64,000 nt of DNA from FW021-bin31 sp964647485 (GTDB taxonomy: Bacteria > Bacteroidota > Bacteroidia > Chitinophagales > Chitinophagaceae): contig CAZYHV010000002.1 of the NCBI GenBank assembly GCA_964647485.1, positions 124,001-188,000 of the forward strand, read 5' to 3'. The notes under the pieces are model-generated. The model did not search any database. It worked only from the letters and a program-made list of their open reading frames with translations, and was not told the origin of the DNA. Every line of letters starts with the position of its first letter. Positions within the stretch are counted from its first letter, which is position 1. Positions 44,926-52,889 of this stretch are shown in pieces. The position numbers and the translations under genes are program-made.

Positions 44926-45255
44926 TTTTTTTCATATTAGACATACAAAAAAGGAACCCAAAAATTCCCCTATATGTATCTTATTAAAGAATCATCATCT
45001 ATTACTCCTCCGATATGTACCTATTTTTGTAATTTTAACAAAAAACATACCAGTCTTCCTAATTAGATAAGAGAAACAGTAATTTTGTTACCCCTTTTTC
45101 TTTTTTACTTTAACAAGAACTCATTTCTTCATTCATAATAACCTCTATGGCTTCATTTATGCATCTATAGAGATCAAAAATACAATTTACAAAGATATAT
45201 AACCTTTATCAAAAATATTTTATTTCAATAAAAATGACAAAATGATGATAAAATA
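44926..45255 (-). promoter_or_regulatory. 330-bp gap with candidate promoters for the short sugar transferase
   Basis: No gene is visible. Two minus-strand -7 boxes, TATCTTTG (45190-45197) and TATTTTTG (45175-45182), could drive the short sugar transferase with a leader of about 250 nt. The leader starts with a hairpin (CTCTAT 45143-45148 with ATAGAG 45167-45172). The upper end overlaps the lepA terminator. I see no ORF, tRNA or known riboswitch. Confidence 0.35.
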
Positions 45256-45257
45256 TT
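45214..45257 (-). terminator. AT-rich terminator after lepA
   Basis: A perfect 10-bp inverted repeat (AATATTTTAT 45214-45223 with ATAAAATATT 45248-45257) overlaps the lepA stop codon. On the minus strand it is followed by a short T run. The stem has only A-T pairs, so its strength is uncertain. Confidence 0.4.
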
Positions 45258-47046
45258 AATCTTCTAATTTTAGGACGGCCATAAAAGCTTCCTGAGGCAC
45301 TTCTACATTTCCTATCTGGCGCATTCTTTTCTTTCCTTCTTTTTGTTTCTGTAAGAGTTTTCTTTTTCTGGAAATATCCCCACCATAACATTTAGAAGTA
45401 ACATCCTTCCGCATCGCAGAGATATTTTCCCTGGCAACGATCTTTGCACCTATGGCTGCCTGAATAGCAATTTTAAACTGATGTCTGGGCAATAATGTCT
45501 TTAGCTTTTCACATATTTTTTTCCCAAAATCTCTTGCTCGGCTACGATGAATTAATGCGCTGAGGGCATCTACCTTATCTCCATTCAACAGAATATCCAT
45601 CTTAATAATATCCGATTCTCTATAATCTAACGGACTATAATCAAAGGAGGCATATCCCCGACTTACCGATTTCAACCGGTCATAAAAATCAAAAATAATT
45701 TCGGTAAGAGGCATTTCAAAAGTAAGCTCTACTCTGGATTGTGTTAGATAAACCTGATTTTTTAAGATCCCTCTTTTCCCTAAACATAACGTCATAACCG
45801 GACCAATATAATCCGGAAGAATAATGATTTGAGCTTCAATAAATGGTTCTTCAATATGACCAACAACTGAAGGGTCAAGCATTTCAGTAGGATTATTGAT
45901 GATCACTTTTTCTCCATTGGTTTTATATCCGATGAAACTTACATTAGGAACTGTCGTAATAACATCTTGATCAAATTCCCGTTCCAATCTCTCTTGAATA
46001 ATTTCCAAATGCAACATTCCCAAAAAGCCACAACGAAATCCAAACCCCAAAGCCTGAGAGGTCTCCGGAGTATATACCAGGGAAGCATCATTCAGCTGCA
46101 GTTTATCCATACAATCTCGTAATTCCTCAAAATCATCATTGCTGATGGGGAATATACCGGCAAAAACCATGGGTTTTACTTCTTCAAACCCTTTTACAGC
46201 CTGTTCACAAGGATGATCAGATAACGTAATGGTATCCCCTACTTTTACATCTTTAGCATTTTTTATACCGGTGATAATATAGCCTACATTTCCTGCTCCT
46301 ATTTCTTTTCGTTCCTCTTGTTTCAACCCTAGAATACCTATTTCATCAGCAAAATATTCCTTTCCGGTATTGACAAATTTTACTTTATCTCCTTTCTTTA
46401 GGACACCATTAAAAATTCTAAAATAGGCGATCACCCCCCGATAAGAGTTAAACATGCTATCGAAGATGAGCGCTTGTAAAGGTTCATCCCTTTCAACTTT
46501 TGGTGCAGGTATTTTTTTTATAATGGTTTCCAAAATCTCAGGAACACCAACTCCCGTCTTTCCCGAAGCCAACAGAATTTCATCTTCGGCACAACCCAAC
46601 AAATCAATAATTTCATCTTTTACTTCTTCCACCTGCGCTCCCTCCATATCAATTTTATTGATAACGGGAATGATTTCTAAATCATGTTCTAATGCAAGAT
46701 ATACATTAGATATCGTTTGTGCTTGAATTCCTTGAGAGGCATCTACCAATACCAGAGCACCTTCACAGGCAGCCAAAGCCCGAGAAACTTCATAGGAAAA
46801 ATCTACATGCCCCGGTGTGTCAATCAGGTTAAGCGTATATTCCTCCCCGCCTGAATGATATAACATCTGGATGGCATGGCTTTTAATGGTAATCCCTTTC
46901 TCTCGTTCCAATTCCATATCATCCAATACCTGAGACATCATGTCCCGATCAGAAACCGTCTCCGTAGATTCTAACAATCGATCAGCCAGGGTACTTTTTC
47001 CGTGATCAATATGAGCGATAATACAGAAATTCCTAAAATTCTTCAT
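45256..47046 (-). CDS. lepA: elongation factor 4 (LepA), translational GTPase
   Basis: LepA is a ribosome-associated GTPase that can back-translocate or assist ribosome function under stress. The 596-residue protein has G1 AHIDHGKST, G3 DTPGH, G4 NKID, EF-G-like domains II, III and V, and the LepA-specific C-terminal domain (MRKDVTSKCYGGDISRKRKL). Length is standard. It follows argD by 55 bp on the same strand but has its own -7 box in that gap. Confidence 0.97.
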   Translation of the reverse strand: MKNFRNFCIIAHIDHGKSTLADRLLESTETVSDRDMMSQVLDDMELEREKGITIKSHAIQMLYHSGGEEYTLNLIDTPGHVDFSYEVSRALAACEGALVLVDASQGIQAQTISNVYLALEHDLEIIPVINKIDMEGAQVEEVKDEIIDLLGCAEDEILLASGKTGVGVPEILETIIKKIPAPKVERDEPLQALIFDSMFNSYRGVIAYFRIFNGVLKKGDKVKFVNTGKEYFADEIGILGLKQEERKEIGAGNVGYIITGIKNAKDVKVGDTITLSDHPCEQAVKGFEEVKPMVFAGIFPISNDDFEELRDCMDKLQLNDASLVYTPETSQALGFGFRCGFLGMLHLEIIQERLEREFDQDVITTVPNVSFIGYKTNGEKVIINNPTEMLDPSVVGHIEEPFIEAQIIILPDYIGPVMTLCLGKRGILKNQVYLTQSRVELTFEMPLTEIIFDFYDRLKSVSRGYASFDYSPLDYRESDIIKMDILLNGDKVDALSALIHRSRARDFGKKICEKLKTLLPRHQFKIAIQAAIGAKIVARENISAMRKDVTSKCYGGDISRKRKLLQKQKEGKKRMRQIGNVEVPQEAFMAVLKLED

Positions 47047-47083
47047 AAATCAATTCAATCGTCAAATAAGTTTCTTTATCCGC

Positions 47084-47091
47084 CAAAGGTA
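47084..47091 (-). promoter_or_regulatory. lepA promoter -7 box
   Basis: TACCTTTG on the minus strand lies between the argD stop and lepA, 38 nt before the lepA ATG, allowing lepA expression independent of the arginine operon. Confidence 0.55.
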
Positions 47092-47101
47092 AGTAAAAAG
47101 C

Positions 47102-48241
47102 TTAGGCTTTAGACCTCTCACTAGCTAAGGCCTCTGACAAGGCGTCCAAAAAAACATCCGCTTCTTTCTTTTTTAAGTTCAAAGCCGGCAAGAGGCGGAT
47201 AATATCTTTTCCGGCCGCCCCGGTAAATATTTTATATTTATAGAGTAATTCTTTTCTTAAATAAAGATAAGACGAAGGTAAATTAAACCCTATCATTAAT
47301 CCTCTTCCTCTAACATTTTCCAAAGGGGCAAATTTTTTCAGCTCTTCCAAAAGATAAGCACCTATCTTCCTGGCATTTTCTAATAATCCTTCCTCCTCAA
47401 TCACTTCCAAGACGGCTAAACCGGCCACACAAGCCAAATAATTTCCTCCAAATGTAGTTCCCAGTTGACCTGCCCATGGCTTTATTCTAGGATGAATCAA
47501 TACCCCTCCGATTGGAAATCCATTCCCCATGCCTTTAGCTGTCGTAATTAAATCCGGCTTTATACCTGAAGACTGATGAGCAAAGAAAGAGCCACTTCTT
47601 CCATAGCCCGACTGCACTTCATCAAGAATAAGATAAGTACCACTTTTATCACATTGTGCTCTAAGAAACTGAAGAAAATCATCTTCGGGGAATTGTATAC
47701 CTCCAACCCCTTGAATTCCTTCCACAATGACCGCAGCCACTTCTTCCGTTATGGCTTTTTCTGCAGCTTCTTTATCATTCAATGGAATAAATTCGACATC
47801 ATGCCCCGCATTAAAAGAAGAGACTATCTTAGGATTATCAGTAGTTGCTACGGCTCCTGAGGTTCGACCATGAAAGCTTTTTTGAAAAGCAATTACTTTT
47901 TTCCTACCGGAAGCAAAAGAAGCTAATTTCAATGCATTTTCATTGGCTTCCGCCCCTGAATTACATAGAAACAGCTGATAGTCAACATATCCACTTAAAT
48001 TTCCAAGTTTCTCACTCAATTTACTTTGTAATGGATTCTTGATGGCATTAGAATAAAAACCTATTTTTTGTATTTGATGAGTTATTCTTTCAACATAGTG
48101 AGGATGAGTATGACCGATGGAAATAACGGCATGTCCGCCATAAAGATCCAAGTACTTTTCTCCTTTTTCATCCCATAAATAACTGCCTTTTCCCTTTACC
48201 GGCGTTACATCAAAAAGAGGATAAACATTGTAGAGATTCAT
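47102..48241 (-). CDS. argD: acetylornithine-type aminotransferase ArgD
   Basis: The 379-residue class III PLP aminotransferase converts N-acyl-glutamate semialdehyde to N-acyl-ornithine in arginine synthesis. It has GGHAVISIGHTHPHYVERI, NSGAEANENALKLA, the PLP-contact region LILDEVQSGYGRSG, and the PLP lysine in TTAKGMGNGFPIGG. Some Bacteroidota use succinylated rather than acetylated intermediates, so the acyl group is uncertain. It is the fourth gene of the operon, 19 bp after argC. Confidence 0.92.
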   Translation of the reverse strand: MNLYNVYPLFDVTPVKGKGSYLWDEKGEKYLDLYGGHAVISIGHTHPHYVERITHQIQKIGFYSNAIKNPLQSKLSEKLGNLSGYVDYQLFLCNSGAEANENALKLASFASGRKKVIAFQKSFHGRTSGAVATTDNPKIVSSFNAGHDVEFIPLNDKEAAEKAITEEVAAVIVEGIQGVGGIQFPEDDFLQFLRAQCDKSGTYLILDEVQSGYGRSGSFFAHQSSGIKPDLITTAKGMGNGFPIGGVLIHPRIKPWAGQLGTTFGGNYLACVAGLAVLEVIEEEGLLENARKIGAYLLEELKKFAPLENVRGRGLMIGFNLPSSYLYLRKELLYKYKIFTGAAGKDIIRLLPALNLKKKEADVFLDALSEALASERSKA

Positions 48242-48260
48242 ATTTTATACTTTAAGAAAT

Positions 48261-49244
48261 TCAAAAAACGATAGATTTCAATTTTAATCCGGTATCTTCT
48301 GCAAAACCCATCATCAAGTTCATATTCTGTACCGCCTGACCGGAAGCTCCTTTAATCAGATTATCCTCAACAGAATGAACCACCAGTTTATCTTCCTCCT
48401 TTTCCAGATGAACAAAGCATTTATTAGTATTCACAACCTGTTTCACATCAATCATTTTTTTACTCACATGCGTAAAACGAGCTTCTTTGTAAAATTCAAA
48501 ATATAATTGATACGCCTCCTCTAGAGACACATCACAATCAAGATATGAAGTAATAAAGATGCCTCTGGTAAAATCACCTCTCCAGGGAATAAAGTTAAAA
48601 GGAGCATCGAATCCGGGTTGCAGAGCCGAAAAAGTTTGTCTTATTTCCTTCTGATGCTGATGCGTTAATGTTTTATACGCATTGACATTCCCTTGTCTCC
48701 AACTATGCTGTGTAGTCGGACGCAACTTTTGTCCGGCTCCTGTGGATCCGGTAATCCCGGTTGTATGAATCTCTTTTAACAACCCTTTCTCTGCTAAAGG
48801 CAAAAGTCCTAACTGAATAGCCGTCGCAAAACAACCCGGGTTCGCAATATCATGAGCAGTCAGGATCTTCTCTTTCTGCCATTCAGGTAAACCGTAAACA
48901 AACTGTCTTTTTTGTGCTGTTTCGCCTAATCGAAAGTCCTGACTTAAATCAATTATATGAACATGATCAGGAATATTTGTTTCCTGCAATAACCGACCGG
49001 AAGCCCCATGTCCCATGCAAAAGAAAACTACATCAATATCCCAGTTCAACTTATCTACAAAGCTCATCTCTGTTTCTCCTAATAAATCCGGTAACACTTC
49101 ACTTACCGGTTTCCCCGCATGGCTCCTGCTGTGGATATAAGATAACTCGACTTGAGGATGATTCAAAAGAATTCTTACCATTTCTCCCCCGGCATAGCCG
49201 GAAGCTCCGATGACAGCTGCTTTTATTTTATTATTTTCTAACAT
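48261..49244 (-). CDS. argC: N-acetyl-gamma-glutamyl-phosphate reductase
   Basis: The 327-residue NADPH-dependent enzyme reduces N-acyl-glutamyl phosphate to the semialdehyde. It has the nucleotide-binding N-terminus (AAVIGASGYAGGEMVRIL), the catalytic Cys in NPGCFATAIQLGL, and the conserved GITGSTGAGQKL. It is the third gene of the arginine operon, between argG and argD. Length is close to the family norm. Confidence 0.95.
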   Translation of the reverse strand: MLENNKIKAAVIGASGYAGGEMVRILLNHPQVELSYIHSRSHAGKPVSEVLPDLLGETEMSFVDKLNWDIDVVFFCMGHGASGRLLQETNIPDHVHIIDLSQDFRLGETAQKRQFVYGLPEWQKEKILTAHDIANPGCFATAIQLGLLPLAEKGLLKEIHTTGITGSTGAGQKLRPTTQHSWRQGNVNAYKTLTHQHQKEIRQTFSALQPGFDAPFNFIPWRGDFTRGIFITSYLDCDVSLEEAYQLYFEFYKEARFTHVSKKMIDVKQVVNTNKCFVHLEKEEDKLVVHSVEDNLIKGASGQAVQNMNLMMGFAEDTGLKLKSIVF

Positions 49245-49250
49245 GGTTGA

Positions 49251-49288
49251 TGATTATATAGTTGAATGGTTATGTGGTGGAATGGCTA
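49251..49288. repeat. short degenerate tandem-like repeat between argG and argC
   Basis: The stretch has related units of the form GTTGAATGGTTATGT and GGTGGAATGGCTA. It is the only repetitive piece in the 122-bp argG-argC gap. It may be chance or a remnant of a short intergenic repeat. Nothing else is visible in that gap. Confidence 0.25.
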
Positions 49289-49366
49289 ATTTTTATTTTT
49301 CAATAGGCATCTGATGACCGTTACCCCTTCTTCCGACATCCCCATTTATTATCTCAAAATTGCTTA

Positions 49367-50566
49367 CTACTTACCGCCGCCTTCATTCACTTTATTCCAT
49401 ATTGCCGTTTGGTTAGCAAATATTTTCGAAAATCCACGCACATCTTCTCCTGACCAACCTTTGTTCGTTTCACCATAAGCAGCAAATGCATTATCCATCA
49501 AATCATGCTCCGATTCAATACCTTCCAATTCAAAGCGATAGGGATATAATTTCATGAACACTGTACCGGTCACCTGCTCCTGAGAGCTTTCCAAAAAAGC
49601 TTCTATATCCCGCATTACAGGGTCCAAGGTCTGACCTTCGTGCATATAATTTCCATAAAAATTGGCCAGCTGGTCTTTCCACATTAACTGCCATTTCGTT
49701 AATACATGCTTTTCCAGCAAATGATGAGCCTTGATTATCAATACCGGTGCTGCCGCTTCAAATCCCACACGTCCTTTAATCCCAATAATGGTATCTCCTA
49801 CATGTATGTCCCTGCCAATTCCATACGGCGCTGCCAGTTTTTCCAAATATTGAATAGCCTCTACAGGATGTTGAAAAGACCGGTCATTGATGCTCTTCAA
49901 CTCTCCTTTTTCAAAAGAAAGCTTTAAATCTTCATTTCCTTCTTTGGTAACTTGCGTAGGATAAGCTTCCTCCGGCAAAGCCTTTCTGGATCCTAATGTC
50001 TCCTCCCCTCCTACGGAAGTTCCCCATAACCCTTTATTAATAGAATACTTTGCTTTCGCAAAATTCATATTTACCCCTTTAGCTTCCAGATATTTAATCT
50101 CTTCTTCACGGCTCAGTTGCATATCACGAATAGGGGTAATAATTTCCATTTTCGGGCACTTAATGTGGAATGTCATATCAAAACGGATTTGATCATTTCC
50201 GGCTCCTGTACTTCCGTGCGCAACAGCATCTGCCTCCAATTCCAATGCATACTCTGCTATTGCAACGGCTTGCGACATTCTTTCAGAGCTAACACTGATC
50301 GGATAGGTACCATTTTTCAAAACATTCCCAAAAACAAGATATTTTATAGCCTGTTCATAATAAGTTTTGGAAACATCTATATTTTTATGAGAAGTAGCCC
50401 CTAACCTCAGCGCTTTCTCTTTTAATGCCTTCGATTCATCCTCGTCAAAACCACCTGTATTAACCATAACGGTGTGTACTTCATATCCTTTTTCTTCTGT
50501 AAAATATTTTACACAATAGGATGTATCTAATCCTCCACTGAATCCTAATACTACTTTTTTACTCAT
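49367..50566 (-). CDS. argG: argininosuccinate synthase
   Basis: The 399-residue enzyme joins citrulline and aspartate using ATP to make argininosuccinate. It has the PP-loop motif GFSGGLDTSYC, the conserved HGSTGAGNDQIRFD, and NKGLWGTSVGG. It is the second gene of the operon, 16 bp after the GNAT gene. argH, argB, argF and argE are not in the window. Confidence 0.96.
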   Translation of the reverse strand: MSKKVVLGFSGGLDTSYCVKYFTEEKGYEVHTVMVNTGGFDEDESKALKEKALRLGATSHKNIDVSKTYYEQAIKYLVFGNVLKNGTYPISVSSERMSQAVAIAEYALELEADAVAHGSTGAGNDQIRFDMTFHIKCPKMEIITPIRDMQLSREEEIKYLEAKGVNMNFAKAKYSINKGLWGTSVGGEETLGSRKALPEEAYPTQVTKEGNEDLKLSFEKGELKSINDRSFQHPVEAIQYLEKLAAPYGIGRDIHVGDTIIGIKGRVGFEAAAPVLIIKAHHLLEKHVLTKWQLMWKDQLANFYGNYMHEGQTLDPVMRDIEAFLESSQEQVTGTVFMKLYPYRFELEGIESEHDLMDNAFAAYGETNKGWSGEDVRGFSKIFANQTAIWNKVNEGGGK

Positions 50567-50582
50567 TTTTAATTCTTTTTTA

Positions 50583-51299
50583 TTAAAAGGGAAATATTTT
50601 GTTCTTGTGATTTGATGTTCTTTTATTTTGATTCCGTTTCCTGTTTTTTAATAAAACATAACGTTTAAAACGTAGCCAACGTGCATACAATTTGGAATGA
50701 CCTTCAAAATCAGGTTTCTCATGTTCCTGAACGTCATTTTTTTTATTCTCCTCTTTTTCCGGATCATACAACATGGCAGTGCAAAGACAATTTTTTCTTC
50801 CTTTGCTCATTAAGATCTCATAATTCACACAGCTTTGGCAACCTTTCCAAAACTGATCATCATCTGTCAATTCTGAATAGGTTACCGGTTTATATCCCAA
50901 CTCCGAATTGATATGCATTACAGGAAGACCGGTCGTCAATCCAAAGATCTTTGAATGTGGAAATTTTTTTCGGGACAATTGAAAGGTATTGGCTTTTATT
51001 TTTCGAGCTACTCCTAAACCTCTGTATTTTGGATTCACAATTAACCCCGAATTAGCAACATATTTTTTATCCTGCCAAGCTTCTATATAGCAAAACCCAA
51101 CCCATTCATCTGTATCGGGATTTACAGCAATAATCGCTTTTCCTTCATCCATTTTCTGATTTACATACTCCGGGGTACGGCGGGCAATTCCCGTTCCTCT
51201 TTTCTTTGCCGAATCTGCAACTTCATCTACAATAGTTTGAGCATATTTATGGTCTTCGGATGTGGCTATCCTAACAATATATTTCTTTTCGGATTCCAA
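50583..51299 (-). CDS. GNAT acetyltransferase, candidate N-acetylglutamate synthase
   Basis: The 238-residue protein has a GNAT fold: YIVRIATSEDHKYAQ at the N-terminus, acetyl-CoA loop YRGLGVARKI, then GLPVMHINSELGYKPV. After the fold comes a Cys cluster (CQSC and CLC in FWKGCQSC and KNCLCTAM) and a basic tail. Being first in an operon with argG, argC and argD, it is a good candidate for the acylation step that opens arginine synthesis; this is inferred from context. The only in-frame conventional start is TTG 51299. A leader of about 280 nt precedes it. Confidence 0.8.
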   Translation of the reverse strand: MESEKKYIVRIATSEDHKYAQTIVDEVADSAKKRGTGIARRTPEYVNQKMDEGKAIIAVNPDTDEWVGFCYIEAWQDKKYVANSGLIVNPKYRGLGVARKIKANTFQLSRKKFPHSKIFGLTTGLPVMHINSELGYKPVTYSELTDDDQFWKGCQSCVNYEILMSKGRKNCLCTAMLYDPEKEENKKNDVQEHEKPDFEGHSKLYARWLRFKRYVLLKNRKRNQNKRTSNHKNKIFPF

Positions 51300-51339
51300 A
51301 ATGTTATAAAATAATAAGCGTGAAAAAATGTTTTTAAAA

Positions 51340-51594
51340 GACGACTTAAAAAGCCAGGCTCATACTTATCTTCATTGATGAAATGCATGAGCAAATTGAT
51401 TTTATACAATCAATCGTCGTCGATCAAAACATAAGAAAGCATTCATTCTGAAGGAGCTCATCCTGTAGAATGTATGAAAACATACAGCTTTTAACTGCCA
51501 TTTGAGGATTGCGATATGATGATTAAAAATTTTCACCTTCAGTTTAATATTCACCTTTAAAAATTTATGATCTGATAAAGGAAGGGCAAAGGTA
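51340..51594 (-). promoter_or_regulatory. arginine-operon promoter and putative attenuator leader
   Basis: A TACCTTTG box (51587-51594, minus strand) lies 288 nt before the first gene of the arginine operon. The leader contains a short ORF ending in CGA CGA CGA (51422-51414). These Arg codons include GACGAC (51421-51416), complementary to GTCGTC (51345-51340), which is followed by TTTT. The pairing would close a three-way junction holding hairpin ATTGATT/AATCAAT (51414-51395, which contains the ORF stop in its loop) and hairpin GCTCATGC/GTATGAGC (51392-51358). A ribosome stalled on the Arg codons would prevent the closing stem. The remaining bases of this 461-bp gap (51595-51760) contain one long inverted repeat. 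Confidence 0.6.
51402..51461 (-). CDS. putative arginine leader peptide
   Basis: A 19-codon ORF starts at ATG 51461 and reads MSSFRMNAFLCFDRRRLIV; a second ATG at 51446 would give 14 residues. Three consecutive CGA Arg codons lie six codons before the stop, and another Arg (AGA) lies earlier. The frame is open further upstream to 51629, but that extension crosses the predicted promoter and would not be transcribed in full. Its position, size and Arg run fit a ribosome-stalling leader peptide for arginine control. It is not expected to make a functional protein. Confidence 0.5.
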   Translation of the reverse strand: MSSFRMNAFLCFDRRRLIV

Positions 51595-51615
51595 AGAATA
51601 ATTTGGCATAATTTA

Positions 51616-51683
51616 CATATCCGTTTCATTCCCTTTATTCAGAATCTATCTTCATCCTTTCTAAAGATTATCAAACGGATATG
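51616..51683. repeat. long inverted repeat between cysH and the arginine promoter
   Basis: CATATCCGTTT (51616-51626) and AAACGGATATG (51673-51683) are perfect 11-bp inverted arms separated by 46 bp. Allowing a one-base insertion, similarity extends through the AATTT outside each arm. One arm lies 22-32 bp upstream of the arginine -7 box, where an operator could sit. No T run follows, so it is not a typical terminator of cysH. Confidence 0.4.
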
Positions 51684-51760
51684 AAATTCAATAAAGAAAA
51701 TAAGAAAACGCTGCTCAACAACCGGGTTAAGCTCTTAGTTCTGCTTTCGTACCTTCTTTT

Positions 51761-52369
51761 TTATTGATGAATGCCACATTCTCTATGAGCTAACGCCTTT
51801 GTCGGATCATAATAATTCTCCTCATTGGGTAGATCATACTTTAACAAATAACGTTCTAAATCCGCATCAGTATAATGATAAAAAGGACTCACTTTGAGAA
51901 TACCATCTTTACTTTGAGAAACAATATCTATACGATCTCTAAAAGCAGTTTGTCCTTTCCTTAAATTGGTAAACCAAACATCCGGTGCTTGTTCTTTCAT
52001 CGCTCTGCGGAAAGGCTCTAGTTTTACCTGTTCTGAAAAAATCTTATGTTCCTCAGTATTGACTTCCGGTATCCCCAAGGTCACATTTCTATACCCTACC
52101 GATTGTAGGGGAACATAAATATGCATATTTAATTGAAGCCTTTCAATTAACTCCTTTGCATGAAAATAAGTATCCGGAGTATTATATCCTGTATCACACC
52201 AGATCACATCAATAGAAGGTACAATAGAAGATACAAGATGCAGAATAGCACTTTCATACGGTCGAAAATTAGTAGTTATAACCGGTTTTTGTGCTTTACT
52301 CAAAGCCCAACGTACAATATCTTCAGGACTTTGGTCATGTAACGAATCATTTACTTTATTAAAATCCAT
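51761..52369 (-). CDS. cysH: phosphoadenosine phosphosulfate reductase CysH
   Basis: The 202-residue enzyme reduces (phospho)adenosine phosphosulfate to sulfite in assimilatory sulfate reduction. It has the PP-loop-like segment VITTNFRPYESAILHL, the arm LRKGQTAFRDRID, and the C-terminal catalytic Cys in ECGIHQ. The paired Cys motifs of iron-sulfur APS reductases are absent, which favours the thioredoxin-dependent PAPS type. It is preceded by a DUF2061 gene. cysC, cysD, cysN and sulfite reductase genes are not adjacent. Confidence 0.88.
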   Translation of the reverse strand: MDFNKVNDSLHDQSPEDIVRWALSKAQKPVITTNFRPYESAILHLVSSIVPSIDVIWCDTGYNTPDTYFHAKELIERLQLNMHIYVPLQSVGYRNVTLGIPEVNTEEHKIFSEQVKLEPFRRAMKEQAPDVWFTNLRKGQTAFRDRIDIVSQSKDGILKVSPFYHYTDADLERYLLKYDLPNEENYYDPTKALAHRECGIHQ

Positions 52370-52403
52370 TTTTATTTTATTTTAATGTTCTTTTATTCTT
52401 ACT

Positions 52404-52658
52404 TTACTTTCCCCATTTGATATTGTTCCACATTCGTTCATGAAAGTAATAAAGCACTGTTTTAGTCAATAGTTCAAAGGATCCTATTGAAATTGCTATG
52501 GTCCAGTCTCCGGCAATGAGCCAAGACAACAAAATGGTATCAAGCGTACCAAAAGCTCTCCAAGAAAGAGCCTTAACAAAGCTCCTTAAGTGTTTATCTG
52601 ACTTCTCTTTGGGCTTTTTTTCTGATCTTACCACTTCAAATATTCGATCAATTACCAT
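52404..52658 (-). CDS. DUF2061 membrane protein
   Basis: The 84-residue protein matches DUF2061: SFVKALSWRAFGTLDTILLS and a second hydrophobic segment (IAISIGSFELLTKTVLYYFH) ending in ERMWNNIKWGK. Two membrane passes are likely. In many Bacteroidota the family is found beside sulfate-assimilation genes, as here with cysH 34 bp downstream. Its function is not known. Confidence 0.85.
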   Translation of the reverse strand: MVIDRIFEVVRSEKKPKEKSDKHLRSFVKALSWRAFGTLDTILLSWLIAGDWTIAISIGSFELLTKTVLYYFHERMWNNIKWGK

Positions 52659-52694
52659 AATACTCTATTTACTTCACAGATTTAGTAGACTTTG

Positions 52695-52702
52695 CAAAAA
52701 TA
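52695..52702 (-). promoter_or_regulatory. promoter -7 box of the DUF2061-cysH unit
   Basis: TATTTTTG on the minus strand fits TAnnTTTG, 37 nt before the DUF2061 ATG. Confidence 0.45.
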
Positions 52703-52772
52703 GGATTTATTTAAAGAGAGACAAAATAAATTTGGATTTTCTAATGTAACGGAAAGATATTCAATTATGAAT

Positions 52773-52813
52773 AAAAAAAAACAGCCTTTATCAAAATGAA
52801 AAAAGACTGCTTT
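52773..52813 (-). terminator. terminator downstream of ric
   Basis: On the minus strand AAAGCAGTCTTT pairs with AAAGGCTGTTTT over 12 bp with two G-U pairs, followed by a run of T. A second inverted repeat (TCTAATCC 52847-52854 with GGATTAGA 52876-52883) lies between it and the ric stop and has no T tail. Confidence 0.6.
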
Positions 52814-52889
52814 AACCTACATTATTCATCAATTTTTGGAGATAACTCTAATCCCATGAATAGGCGGTATAGCTAGGATTAGATCCTTT

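Noticed and set aside
51402..51629. 75-codon ORF on the minus strand before the arginine operon, read as a protein gene
   Set aside because: Its 5' part crosses the predicted promoter and transcription start, composition is not protein-like, and only its last 14-19 codons lie in a meaningful place; kept only as a leader peptide.
52847..52883. Inverted repeat TCTAATCC/GGATTAGA as a terminator of ric
   Set aside because: No T tract follows it; the hairpin at 52773-52813 with a T run is the better terminator.
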